DNA of 64,000 bases from Sphagnum compactum (lineage: Eukaryota; Bryophyta; Sphagnopsida; Sphagnales), in NCBI GenBank assembly GCA_965153455.1, contig OZ234495.1:25230875-25294874 (forward strand). The letters are read 5' to 3'. The position numbers and the translations under genes were made by a program. This document shows positions 48,961-59,735 of the stretch, one piece after another. The notes beneath the pieces are model-generated. The model saw nothing but the letters and a program-made list of their open reading frames with translations. It was not told where the DNA came from and searched no databases. Position 1 is the stretch's first letter; each line of letters starts with the position of its first letter.

Positions 48961-49631
48961 AGATCAAATGAATATGTAAAATTATGTTAGTCCAATGGGC
49001 AAAGGTTAATAATCCAATTTAAATCATATGACTTAAATGATTACAATCATGGTCACAAATGTGATTTTCAACTTAAAACAAAAATACGAGTAGTGGATAA
49101 ACAAGTTGCCCATATTGTCTAACTAATCACGTAATCATATATGCCATGTTTTGGCATAGTGCTATCATTAACACCAACAATGCCAAAAGTTTGTTCACTT
49201 AGTTTTTTAAAAAATGGTTTGAAAAACAACAACACTCTATAAACACATAAATGACACACAAGATGGGCACCATGCTAGGCCTCAAATGAAGGTAATCAAC
49301 AACAAAAGAATGAATGGAACCTCTAACCAAAGCAAAAGCTCAAAGAGTTGTACATTAAAAAAGAAACCAAAAACATTAAGGGGCAAGGAAGTTACCAAGG
49401 AGACCACAACAAAGAAATGCAATCTAATATGGCTCTTGGTTATTACAATAAAGAGCACACCATTATCAAAATACGAAGCTTTGAAGAGGGATCAACAAAA
49501 AAATTGGTGATCGTGGAGTTGTGGCGGGAAGTTTACAAATAAAACTTATGCCAAATTGTTGTTGATGGGGTTGATAGGGTAGCACAATGGAGATGTTCTT
49601 ACACATGCAAAAAAACTAATCAATTGTTAAG
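48961..49631. other. AT-rich intergenic DNA, no gene supported
   Basis: Short plus-strand frames at 49286-49542 are lysine-rich and unrecognised. One stretch reads RSFEEGSTKKLVIVELWREV and may be a worn coding remnant. Confidence 0.4.
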
Positions 49632-49950
49632 TTTTTTCAAATTTCATGATTGTTATGTTCCTTGCAAAATAATGATCACCCCAATTGAACTTCACTATTG
49701 GATTGGTTTTTTCGCCATTGTGCAAATACCCATAAGATGTTAAACTTTCTTCAAATTTCATGATTTTGTGTTTGTTGCAAAATCATTGGCCCTATTGGAA
49801 CTTAACTATTGGATCAAGGTTTTTTTTGCCATTTTGACAACACCCATCAAATGAAACTTCATAATAATTCATGATTGTTTTGTTCATTGCAAAATCACTA
49901 ACTCAATTGAACATTCATTATTAGATTTGTAGCTTTTTACATTGTGAAAT
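49632..49950. repeat. ~112-bp tandem repeat, 3 diverged units
   Basis: AAATTTCATGAT-type words start units whose CATGAT words lie at 49645, 49759 and 49870 (spacing 114 and 111). Each continues with TGCAAAATCA, then an AACTTMACTATTGGAT-like word, then TTTTGCCATT. The last unit is truncated. Confidence 0.85.
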
Positions 49951-50339
49951 CATCCACCACAAATGTGACACATCAAAACCAAATCGAAAACTCCACAAAA
50001 ACTAATTTGGGACCCTGTCGAAAATAAAGCTTTTTGGTACCATGAGATTGTTGTGACAAGTCCACACACCAGAAAGAGCAAAATTGATTAACTCTAGAGG
50101 CAAATTGATGAACTACGTTGATTTCAGGGAGAGGAGTTTTTTGATGGGGTATGAAGTGTGTGGTCCTTGAAAATGAACATTTCAGATGAAAAAGAATTCC
50201 ATCAAGAAATTTTGGAACATTCGTGTTTTTCCTCATGCATTTTTAGCTTGTATTTTTTTTATCAAAGTTCGGGTCACCAAATTAACAATTGTCCTTATTG
50301 GTCTAGTAATGTTTTGCTTACATAAACAATATTGATGGA
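49951..50339. other. DNA left of the gypsy element; no LTR recognised
   Basis: The 5' LTR and primer-binding site would be expected around here, but I could not identify either by eye. Confidence 0.4.
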
Positions 50340-50499
50340 TTAGTGACCTTACCTAGTATCATGATATGTTTAAAAGTTTTATTCCAAATGTTCATATCAG
50401 TTTATCCTTTAGCACTACCAAATGTAGCTTGTAGAGAGGCATTTTATTCCACTTGTTTCTATTCCACTTATCGAAAATGTCATGGAACAAAATGTGATA

Positions 50500-51700
50500 C
50501 ATTTTCCAAATTCAATACATATCCTCATGTTGGACCATATACACCATATTTTGGTTTTGGTCATGGGGGCATAGGGAGTGTTCCTACAATGTGGCTTTGT
50601 ATGTCTGATCCCTTAGCTAACCCCATGGCATTACCAAAGCCAATTTCGGGAATTACACAAGTTGGGATTGTAAGAGATGCAAGGAGCCTTCAAATGAGGA
50701 TGAAGATTATTTCAAAAGAAAGCACAACCCCAAGATGCCACGAATCATTCCTACTGAAAAACCGTATCATGAATGGAAGGGTATACCATTTCGATTGGAA
50801 ATGTTGGTAGGCCACCTACTAGTGGACAGGTGAGACCTATAAGCAACAATGGTGGTGGTAATGGGCCTATAGGAGGCAGTGGTGGCGGTCTTCCAAGAGG
50901 TGGTAGTAGCGAAACCCCGAGAGACCAAAACCCAAGACCATACGTCGTAGGACCAATAGGGCCATGGATAGGGCCTACCTAGAATTCTTAGTACCTTTCA
51001 TGGTATTTCGTCCAACCCCCTGTAACATCAAAATCCTACATCAAGTTGGAAATCCTTACCCTACCCCATCTACATTGCGGGAACAAATCCTGATGCATTT
51101 GTATGAGTTTTTCACAAGGCCATTCATGCCAATAGAAAAAAAAACAATGTTGATATCGTCAATTCATTTTGTTTTACACTTTGCAATGCCATATCTAAGT
51201 GGGGAGAAAATTTAATGATAGCCCATCTGGTTTGCAAATTTGAGAAGCTAAAGGCTACATTTCGTAAACACTATCGAAAAATACAAATGGATGAACAAGT
51301 GTACATGGCATTACGAGTGATAAAACAAGGCGAAGACGAAAAAATGGAAGTATACTATGAACGTATATTGAAACTAGCAAACTGCCTTCAACATCAAGGC
51401 ATATGACAATTTGTTGACCACTTTTTTTCAGGCATGATTGCAGCCATATCTTCAGATAGCCATGGCACGGATGAAGAAGGGACACCTTTTTTGAACACAA
51501 GGAAGCTATAATCACTTGTGAACAAAATATGGGAAACGCTAATGAATACCAGGAATTGTTGGAACCACCAACCAAGCAAAAGAAGGCTAGCAAAAGGAAG
51601 CAGACAAATGTGATCTATGATCAATGCGATAAACTAGGACATTCCAAGGAGCATTGCCATTGGAATTTAAACAACCCAACAATAAACTTAAAGACAAAAA
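50500..51700 (+). pseudogene. gag remnant
   Basis: The capsid-like part at 51215-51406 reads EKLKATFRKHYRKIQMDEQV and then VIKQGEDEKMEVYYERILKL, typical of plant gypsy gag. A nucleocapsid zinc-knuckle relic at about 51611-51661 reads YDQCDKLGHSKEHC. The first cysteine of the CCHC pattern appears as tyrosine. Upstream pieces from about 50580 (LCMSDPLANPMALPKPISG) are probably the N-terminal part. Multiple frame changes occur. Confidence 0.75.
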
Positions 51701-52509
51701 AAAGGTAGTAATGAATGGAGTTTCAACACAACCTGGTAGTACAGGAAACGAAATCGGTAACAAAGGAAGTAGTGGAGAAGCAAACAAATTTCATTCCATC
51801 ATTTATCATTGTTTCATCTATAGTTCCGTTGAACATAAAATTTATGACTACCCTCATAAGGACGCAACCCAAGCGATGTTTGGTGACAGCATCCAAGAAG
51901 GACGTTGTTGTTATCAACATGGTTTTGGCAATTACCACCCATAATTAGATACCAGAAAATGTGGTATTCCAGGAGAAAGAACCTCATAAGAACAAGAGTT
52001 TGGCCGATTGGCAAGAAGAGGAAAAGCTTCAATGATCATTTGAAAAAATTATTAAGGACATACAACAAAAGGAACCACCTGGAGCCAATACACAAACTCT
52101 AGTTAAAGCCAACTTTACCAAGAATTTTTGTTTAGACTATCAATTTTTCGGCCCTACCGGACCTATTGGTTTTATTGGTTCTACCGGATCTACTGGTGCT
52201 ACCGGTTTTGTCCGATCTACTAGGGTTAAAGGAATTATCAATTATTTTGAAAATATCAGTGTTATTGAATTATTAAAAATATCATAATAACCCAAAAAAA
52301 TTTGATTTTGGAGGATATCATCCAGCAACTATTAGAGAGTAAACATACCCTTACTTTGGGCCAACTTTTGAAGATCACTCTAGATTTGAAACAATATGTT
52401 GCTACCAAGTCTGCCCTTGGAAAAAAAAAACTATCACCGTGTCAATCATCGTGTCAAGACTTAATCTAATTATCGCCTTGATGGCGATTGATCTTCACAT
52501 GGTTGTGAT

Positions 52510-53266
52510 ATAGGTTCGAGTTGGCAAGAACATTATTGAAGACGTTTTGTTGGATGGAAGATTCGGCGTGAACATCATGAAGGAGGAACTATGGAAACAA
52601 TTAAGGTTTCCCAATCCAAAACCAGCACCGTATACATTCTGAATGGCGAATTAAACCATCACCAAACTGGTTGGACTCATAAAAGATCTCAAAATCCACA
52701 TTCATGGGATTCCTTACATTGCGACGTTCACGATAATGAAAAATAATGTTTTGGATTCCAGTTATTCCATGTTGTTAAGTCAACCATGGTTGCATAATGC
52801 ACATGTTATTCATGATTAGGGGAACAACCTAATCACAATTGAAGGTAATGGCATCACTACAACAAAAGGGCCAAAGGTGGCCCTATACGCCAAGTGATTT
52901 CACTAGATTTTGAGTGAATTCACTAGTTGTTGTGAATGGGGACCAATGAAGAAGCAGTGAATTTATTGGTCTAGTGAACAAGGACTAGTGAACTACACCC
53001 ACATTTTGTAGTAATGCATGGTGCGAACCATTATTGTAACCAAACATTTCGATAACAATACCAAACATCCTAAGGATTTGCTATGTGACGATTTGATGGA
53101 AGGAGTCCTAGACGAAAAAGAAGAAAAATTCTTTGTAGCAGAACCAGATTTGTTTACACTAAAAACCATCACATTATCAAAACCAGAAATTTTCAATGCT
53201 ACACTTTTCGGTGCAAAAGCTGGTACAAAGGACCTTACATTCAACTTTCCACATTCTGAGAGATAG
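52510..53266 (+). pseudogene. Retropepsin-like protease and linker, broken by a MITE
   Basis: From about 52512 the frame reads VRVGKNIIEDVLLDG, where the aspartic protease motif would lie. The expected D-G/S-G catalytic loop is altered to DGRFG. DLKIHIHGIPYIATFT and SYSMLLSQPWLHNAHVIHD follow, with internal stops. The frame is cut by the MITE at 52855 and resumes at about 53017 with MVRTIIVTKHF. Confidence 0.75.
52855..53016. mobile_element. ~161-bp MITE inserted in the gypsy pol region
   Basis: The left end CACTACAACAAAAGGGCC and the right end ACCCACATTTTGTAGTAATG are imperfect inverted repeats. The host reading frame before it (EGNG) and after it (MVRTIIV) joins once the insert is removed. 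The flanking GCAT (52851-52854 and 53016-53019) is then a duplication of the target. If the element ends at 53016, the duplication is the 3-bp CAT usual for CACTA elements. It has no coding content. Confidence 0.82.
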
Positions 53267-53399
53267 ATTCCAGTACTATGCCTGCACACATCAGGGTCCA
53301 AGAGTTGGACATTGCATGTTGGACATTACTTAAGGATCACCATGTAATACTTCTCAATTTGGGAACTACCAAGAATCCTTAAACGGTTAAGCTAAACGT

Positions 53400-54800
53400 G
53401 ACATTAGATGAACTAATTGCCACCAATACTGAAACATTGTTTCAAGAATATAAAGACATTTTTGCATGGAATTATATTGACTTGAAGGGAATTCCACAAC
53501 AAATTGCTTAGCATTGCATCAAGCTCAACACCATTATCCCATTTACTCATTAAGCTAAATACCAAATGAACCCAAATTATGCTACAGTAATCAAGTTGGA
53601 TTTGGACAAGCTTTTAAGTGTAGGTTTCATTGCCCTAGTGAAAGAAGCTAGTTAGTTATTGTCAATTGTCATTGTACCAAAAAATAACAACAAGATCAAA
53701 ATTTGTGTGGATTTCTGATGACTCAATGTCACTACTAAGAAAGATCCATATCCTTTGCATTATACTAAAGAGGTGTTGGATGAAATGGTGGGCCATGAGG
53801 TCTATTCGTGTTTGGATGGATTTTTCAGTTATCACCAAATCATGATCGCCACCAAAGATAGGTACAAGACTGCATTCGTCACTAATTGGGTAACTTTTGT
53901 TTGGGTAATCATGATGTTTGGATTCAAGATTGTTCCACTAACTTATCAACAAATGGTGAGTACAACTTTTAAGGATTATCTTGGAGTGTTCATGAAATTA
54001 TTCTTGGATGATTTTAGCATGTTTAGTGACCTGAACACCCATTTAACAAAGCTACGACTAAGCTTTGATAAATGCAGAGAATTTGGTATAAGCTTGAACC
54101 CCAAAAAATGCATGTTCTTCGTGCATTTAGGCATTATTGTGGGATACATGATATCCAAGGAAGGCAAGTTACTGAATTTGAAGATTATTTTAGCTATTGT
54201 TCACATGCCTACACTGAAGAAACCTAAAGACATTTAGGTTCTCAATGGCATGGCATAATACTACTGGTGTTTCATCCAAGATTTTGCTTTCATTTTGGCT
54301 CCCATTACCAAGCTACTGCAAAGACAGAAGCTTTCGAGTGGATGACAGAATGCCAACAAGCTTGGGAAAAAATCAAGCTATGTGGATGCACCATCTTGAT
54401 TCACTTCATTGGGACATTGAATTTCATGTTCACATAGACACTTCCAATTTGGCAATCGGGGCTATGTTGACACAAAACTTTACTAAAAAATGCAACCAAT
54501 TAATTGCCTATGCATCACAATTACTTAACAATGTTGAACGAAATTATATGAGAATTGAAAGGAACGCATTCACAATGGTGTATGTTCTTCACAAATTCTA
54601 TCATTATTTGTTGGATAACAAATTCCTTTTTCATGTGGACCATATGGCGTTAATATACTTAGTCCGAAAACCTCAAATTTTAAAAAGAATAACAAGGTGG
54701 CTACTTATTTTTTTGGAGTATGACTTTTCGATAATTTATAAACTAAGGAGATCTCACATTATGGTGGATGTATTATCCCAAATGCCCAATCTCACAAAAG
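53400..54800 (+). pseudogene. Reverse transcriptase and RNase H remnant
   Basis: The RT fingers and palm appear across 53540-54240. The frame at 53755-54237 reads YSCLDGFFSYHQIMIATKDR, later FKIVPLTYQQMVSTTF, and the active-site FLDDFSMFS (F in place of the usual Y/V before DD). RNase H follows in the frame starting 54245, with FHVHIDTSNLAIGAMLTQ and later HKFYHYLLDNKFLFHVDHMA, ending DVLSQMP. A stop near 54236 and changed frames upstream show it is dead. Confidence 0.88.
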
Positions 54801-55029
54801 AAAATGGAATATCGGACCAAACAACGGACATTACACTTTTCCTTTTACAATTAGTGTGGCTACAAGAAATTTTCAAGTACCTCATTACCGGAAAATTTCC
54901 GATTCACTGTAACCAAGAGCAAAAGAAAAATCTAGCCTTGAGAATTTCATATTTTTCTTTGGTACAAGGAAAATTATATCGTCAAGGTCAAGACCAAGTT
55001 TTGAAACATTGCCTTGAGGATTTGAAAAT

Positions 55030-56200
55030 ACTCATAGTGTTACAAGAAATGCATGAAGGAGTCGATGGTGGACATTTTCATCTGAAATCACAATTTGCAA
55101 GATTTTGGATGTGAAGTATTGGTGGCCCATGGTGCACAAGGATGTTCTCCAATATTGCCAAGCTTGTGACAACTGTTAGTGAACAAGGAATCTAATGCAA
55201 ATAAACATAACAAAACTAGTAACTTTATTGATAGTAGAACCTTTCATGAAATGGGGATTAGATTTTGTCAGCCCAATCAAACCCATAAGTAGGTATACCG
55301 AAAATAAGTACATTATGGTAACAATTGATTATGCCACCAAGTGGGTGGAAGCAAAGGCACTACACACCAATATAACGGCCGTGACAACAAAATTCATGTA
55401 CGAATTCATTCTCACAAGGTTTAGCTGTTTGCTTATTTTAGTAAGTGATCAAGGCACTCACTTTATCAACGCTGCCATTGAGATTCTTACAAAACAATTT
55501 TTGATAATACATATAACCTTGACCATTTATTACTCGCAAGGTAATGGACAAGCAAAATCCACCAACAATCATTGGTTCGTTGATTACTAAGCTGGTGAAT
55601 AAGAAGCGCACCGATTGGGATGAACACCTACACATAGTTCTATATGCTACTACACAACATTCAAGGTAACCACTCTACACCCCATTTGAACTAGTTTATG
55701 GCCTTTACCCTTTGATGCCAACATAATACCTATTTCCCACAAAAATTAATTCACATCCTAACCAAGACTTCTCCCCTACCTGTATTCTAACTAGTTGCAT
55801 GGTAGAATTGGAGCACTTAAATGAAACCTGCCAAGGGGCAGCAGATCAGACTTGTACAAGGCAATGGAACATATCATGAGCTCAACAAAACCACAAAATT
55901 AAGACTTTTTCTATGGAAGATATAGTCTTTGGTTTCCAAAGGGCAAAAAAGAACACATTGGAAAGTTCCAAAAATGATGGTTTGGCCCGCATAAAATATA
56001 GTATTGTCTCTTTAATAATATTGTACTACTTGTCAACATTGACAAGTTTGAACCAAATCCCATTTTGGTAAACATTAACAAGCTCAAACCTTACCAATAT
56101 TTGGGAAAAGTTCTTAAAGGACTAAAAGTCACCATTGAAGGGGGAGGAGAGCACAAGGAAGACTCACAAAAAGATTTTCAAGATGGTTTTACCAAAAACT
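55030..56200 (+). pseudogene. Integrase remnant
   Basis: The zinc-binding region starts at about 55046 (MHEGVDGGHFHLKSQFARFW) and is interrupted by a frame change at about 55114. The catalytic core at 55225-55590 reads [14 protein letters not shown], then [18 protein letters not shown] and [15 protein letters not shown], with DD-type acidic residues in their expected places. The C-terminal part continues in broken frames to a segment reading KVLKGLKVTIEGGGEHKEDS at about 56110-56170. Confidence 0.85.
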
Positions 56201-56221
56201 AAACTACATTGAAAACCATAA

Positions 56222-58385
56222 CACTAGTAGAAAATGGTCATTTTGTAACTGGTCCTTGTGATTAATTTTTAATTGCAAGCGACATTTGCAACTAGAATCT
56301 TAATAATCGCGTTGGATAAGTCGCATTAACACTAGTTGCAAACGACAATGAAATTTGGATGAAAAAAAAAATCAACAAAATACGCCTTCATCCATTGAGT
56401 GGTCATATATGTATTATCCTTTGTAATTAGGATGCCATTTTTTTGGTGAACAATGGGAACAAGTTATGTGTTGCCACGTGTCCCAACTCTTAATAATTAA
56501 ACATATTTTTTATTATTTTGAAATAATTTAAGACATTTAATTTTTATGTTTGGATGGTTTAGATTGTGACACGTGGTGTAATAAAAATTCTCCACGTGGC
56601 ATATTAATTGAATTTGTCCAAATTGAATTTAAATCCATATTTAGGTATGTAGGTTGAACTAAATACCTACTTACCTATATACCTACCTTCCCATCTAGGT
56701 TAAACACCTATCTAGATAGAACCTATTTACCTACCCAGGCCAAATATTTATTTAAGTAGATAAGTAGGTAGAAAAATAAGTAGGTATATAGGTAAGTAGG
56801 TAATTGGATGTAAGTACATGAATATTTATATTTTATTTTGGGTTGAGTCATTTTTATTAACTCATCCCATATGCCCATGTTTTTAAATATGAAAATGTAA
56901 AGATAAAACACCTTGTTTATATACTTTTTAAGATGAGAATGAAAGTCAATGATTAGTTGCAAATGACTTGCAACTAAAAAGTTTATCCCATATGTTTTGG
57001 CTTTAATTCTCATCTTGAAAAGTATATAAGTAAATAGGTAAATGATAACTAATTAGCTAACTAATTAACTAACTAATAGACTAATAAAATGACTAATTAT
57101 TTAATGAATAAAATATAGACAAATAGATTAATAAACTTGTTAATTAATTTTTAAAAACTAAACTAGAAACTAACTATTTATTTACAAAATAATCATCAAT
57201 ATATTATGATTACTAAATTAATTAGATTATAAGATACTACTAAATATTATTTAATTTATTAGCTAGATAAATAATAATAATATAGAATTTTAATTATATA
57301 TTAACTATAATGATCTATCAACCAATTTAATTAACTACTAATTGGCTTATATTGAAATAATTCAATAATTATTTATAATAAATTATTTATTATTTCATAA
57401 CCAAATAAATTATATAATAACTGAAATATTCAGTAATTAATAATTATAAATTACAATAATTGAGTACTAGTTTTTAAATCTAATAATATAATTAAAACCT
57501 AGCCTAAGCTAATTATTTTATAATAATTATTTTCATTATTATTTTCATTATTATAGTTCATAATAAATATAAATGTAAATATTTAATAATAACAATAACA
57601 TTAATTCAATTATTATTGAAGTTAGTTGGTAGCCAAGGTTAACTATTTGATTTTTATTATTCATATTATTACTTCACTCATTATAATTATTTATGAAATA
57701 TTACTATATATATATATATATATAGTAAGTATATTTTTCCTACAAAAATAATTATGCATTTGTATAATAATTAGATTTCCATTCTAACTACTACAATAAT
57801 TATTTTTAAATAATACAAAAATAAAACTGAGAATAAAATTATATATCATTAATTGATTATAATCATTGATTAATTAATAATTAATAAATATTAATTATCA
57901 ACTTGAAATATAAAAATTAAAATTATATACTAATATTTCTTGGTAATTATTATAATATAGTAATACTTCATAATTGATTACTTATAGTATTAATAATAAT
58001 ATAATTTGTAGCTAACCTAGGTTAGCTATTTTATTAGTATTATTATTATTGTTATATATTATGTCATTTATTAGAGTTAGTATGATTTATTATACTTAAT
58101 TTTTTAATAAATAAAAAATCAATTCTTAATAAGTACAGTAGTAATTTGAAAAGAATCTTAAAATATTATAATAATATATTAGATTTTTATTAATTATTTC
58201 AGTAATTATATAATTATTTTTCCTATCATTCTAATATCATCATCATCATCATTATGATCATTATGTAGGAAAATATTATCAACACAAGAAATAGTTACAA
58301 AAATGTCCAAATGTAGTTACAAATAATTAATAGTCACATGTAGTCGCAAATAGAGTGGTTAGATTTTGGCCAATTTTTACTAGTG
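56222..58385 (+). mobile_element. 2164-bp non-autonomous CACTA-like element, copy 2
   Basis: It starts CACTAGTAGAAAATGG and ends TTTTTACTAGTG, so the outer ~12 bp are inverted repeats with the CACTA signature. It is flanked on both sides by TAA (56219-56221 and 58386-58388), the 3-bp target duplication expected of this superfamily. Subterminal motifs of the GCGAC/GTCGC type recur at both ends (GCAAGCGACATTTGCAAC and AGTCACATGTAGTCGC). The interior is extremely AT-rich, with an AT run at 57706-57722, and encodes nothing. It is related to the element at 3704-5266. It inserted at or just past the 3' end of the gypsy element. Confidence 0.88.
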
Positions 58386-58872
58386 TAATCAACCAAAAAA
58401 ATTCAGTTGCCGGCATTGGAAAACCGAAATACGGAACTACCAAATTGAAAACAATTTTCGGTCCATCAGATTTCGGTAGAAACCAACTGAAAAGCTGGAA
58501 TTCCACGAAAAGACACGTTTCTGTCGAAGCAATTGGAAATTTCAGGTCAACGACAAATTCCAACTTGGAATCAACTAGGAATAATTCCGATCTGGAATAT
58601 TTGATAAAAGATTCCACTTGAGAATTGATTGAAGTAGATTTTGAACTTTTTGGCTTGGAATTAGTACAAATTAATTCTGATATGGAATCCACAAAGGAAT
58701 ATTCCATCACATAATCGTTGATGTCAAATTCTATAAAGGATGTTGGGGTAAAAATGATAGGGTGTGTTTTCATCCAAACTGGCGAAACAACACCAAAAAG
58801 ACAAGAAGAGTTCATCCATACTTACAAAATAATTTTTGCAACCAATGTTGAGTTTAAGCACCTGAACTTTGG

Positions 58873-58879
58873 TATAAAA
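58873..58879 (+). promoter_or_regulatory. Candidate TATA box (LTR-like)
   Basis: TATAAAAGG is followed about 30 bp later by a pyrimidine-rich start-like stretch. It lies between the CACTA-like element and a coding relic. It may be the promoter of a retroelement LTR, but no second LTR copy was identified. Confidence 0.35.
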
Positions 58880-58949
58880 GGAGGCACTATTCATTCAATT
58901 TTCCCTATTTTTTTTTAGTTTTGTTATGTTGCAAAAATTTGTATCGATT

Positions 58950-59735
58950 TTTTGGTGGTGAAGATGAAAAGAAACATGAACAAGGAGATGGCAAAGAGAA
59001 TGAAGAGGAGGGAGAGTATAAAGTTAGAATCAAGTGGTAGCTAGCCTGCACCGGAAATAGATCGTGAGGAGAAGAAAAGAGAGAAAATGGTAGTGACTCT
59101 TTTCGATAAATGAAAGATCATTTTTTCAGAGTTCCAGCAATGGATCACCAAAATGGATGTTGAATGGGCTAGGCATATCGAAATTTTCGGATTACTCAAT
59201 GTTTAATTAAGCCTGGTAAGATTTGGAGGAGGCGAAGCAGAATCCGAGCACTATCTAGGAGGAGTTGGATCCCTTAGAGAAGGAAATGAGGAGATTGAGG
59301 CAGAAGGCGGAGCTCGCGGATCTCTACCACAATCGGATGGAGGAATTTGACAACCTCAAAATGGAATATACCTTCATGAAGGCAGAACTCCAAGTCGAGC
59401 AATGGGAACTTCACAAGGAGCAAGTTGGAAAGATTATCCGAGAGGCATTTGATTCCTATCAGAAAGATGAAGAGTTGTACCAACTACGCTTGGAGACCTA
59501 CCGGAAGGTAATGCCCTATTTGGTGATGCCCCCTTTTGATTCTAGCAAAGTGTAAGCCCACTCCAAATTTGCATCCGAATTTGATTCACATAAGAGTGAA
59601 AAGCAAAGTGAAGGTGGGCAGATAGAGGAGGAATTGGTGGTCACATCGAAATTGCAACCTACCAAAATTGAAGTGACTTCCAGTACTGGAATTATTTTTG
59701 GGGCTATAGACATTTTCGGTGAATGAAAGGTTCTA
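58950..59735 (+). pseudogene. Coiled-coil protein relic, unidentified
   Basis: A plus-strand frame around 59219-59731 is unusually G+C-rich and highly charged. It reads DLEEAKQNPSTI, a stop, then EELDPLEKEMRRLRQKAEL, a helix-forming, coiled-coil-like segment of about 90 residues. A TAA stop comes at 59553, and the same frame then continues for about 58 more residues (AHSKFASEFDSHKSEKQSEG). An earlier piece in another frame at about 59128-59205 reads FSEFQQWITKMDVEWARHIE. The low AT content and codon-like texture suggest a recently dead gene, perhaps an extra ORF or gag of a retroelement. I do not recognise the family. Confidence 0.4.

Larger units (their letters stand above)
50340..56210 (+). 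mobile_element. Decayed Ty3/gypsy LTR retrotransposon
   Basis: Gag, protease, reverse transcriptase, RNase H and integrase remnants follow in the Ty3/gypsy order, with integrase after RNase H. Many stops and frameshifts break the frame, so it cannot encode working proteins. A purine-rich GAAGGGGGAGGAGAG at about 56136-56150 could be the polypurine tract. A MITE (52855-53016) interrupts the protease-RT region, and a CACTA-like element starts only 12 bp after the assigned end. LTRs were not identified. Confidence 0.88.
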
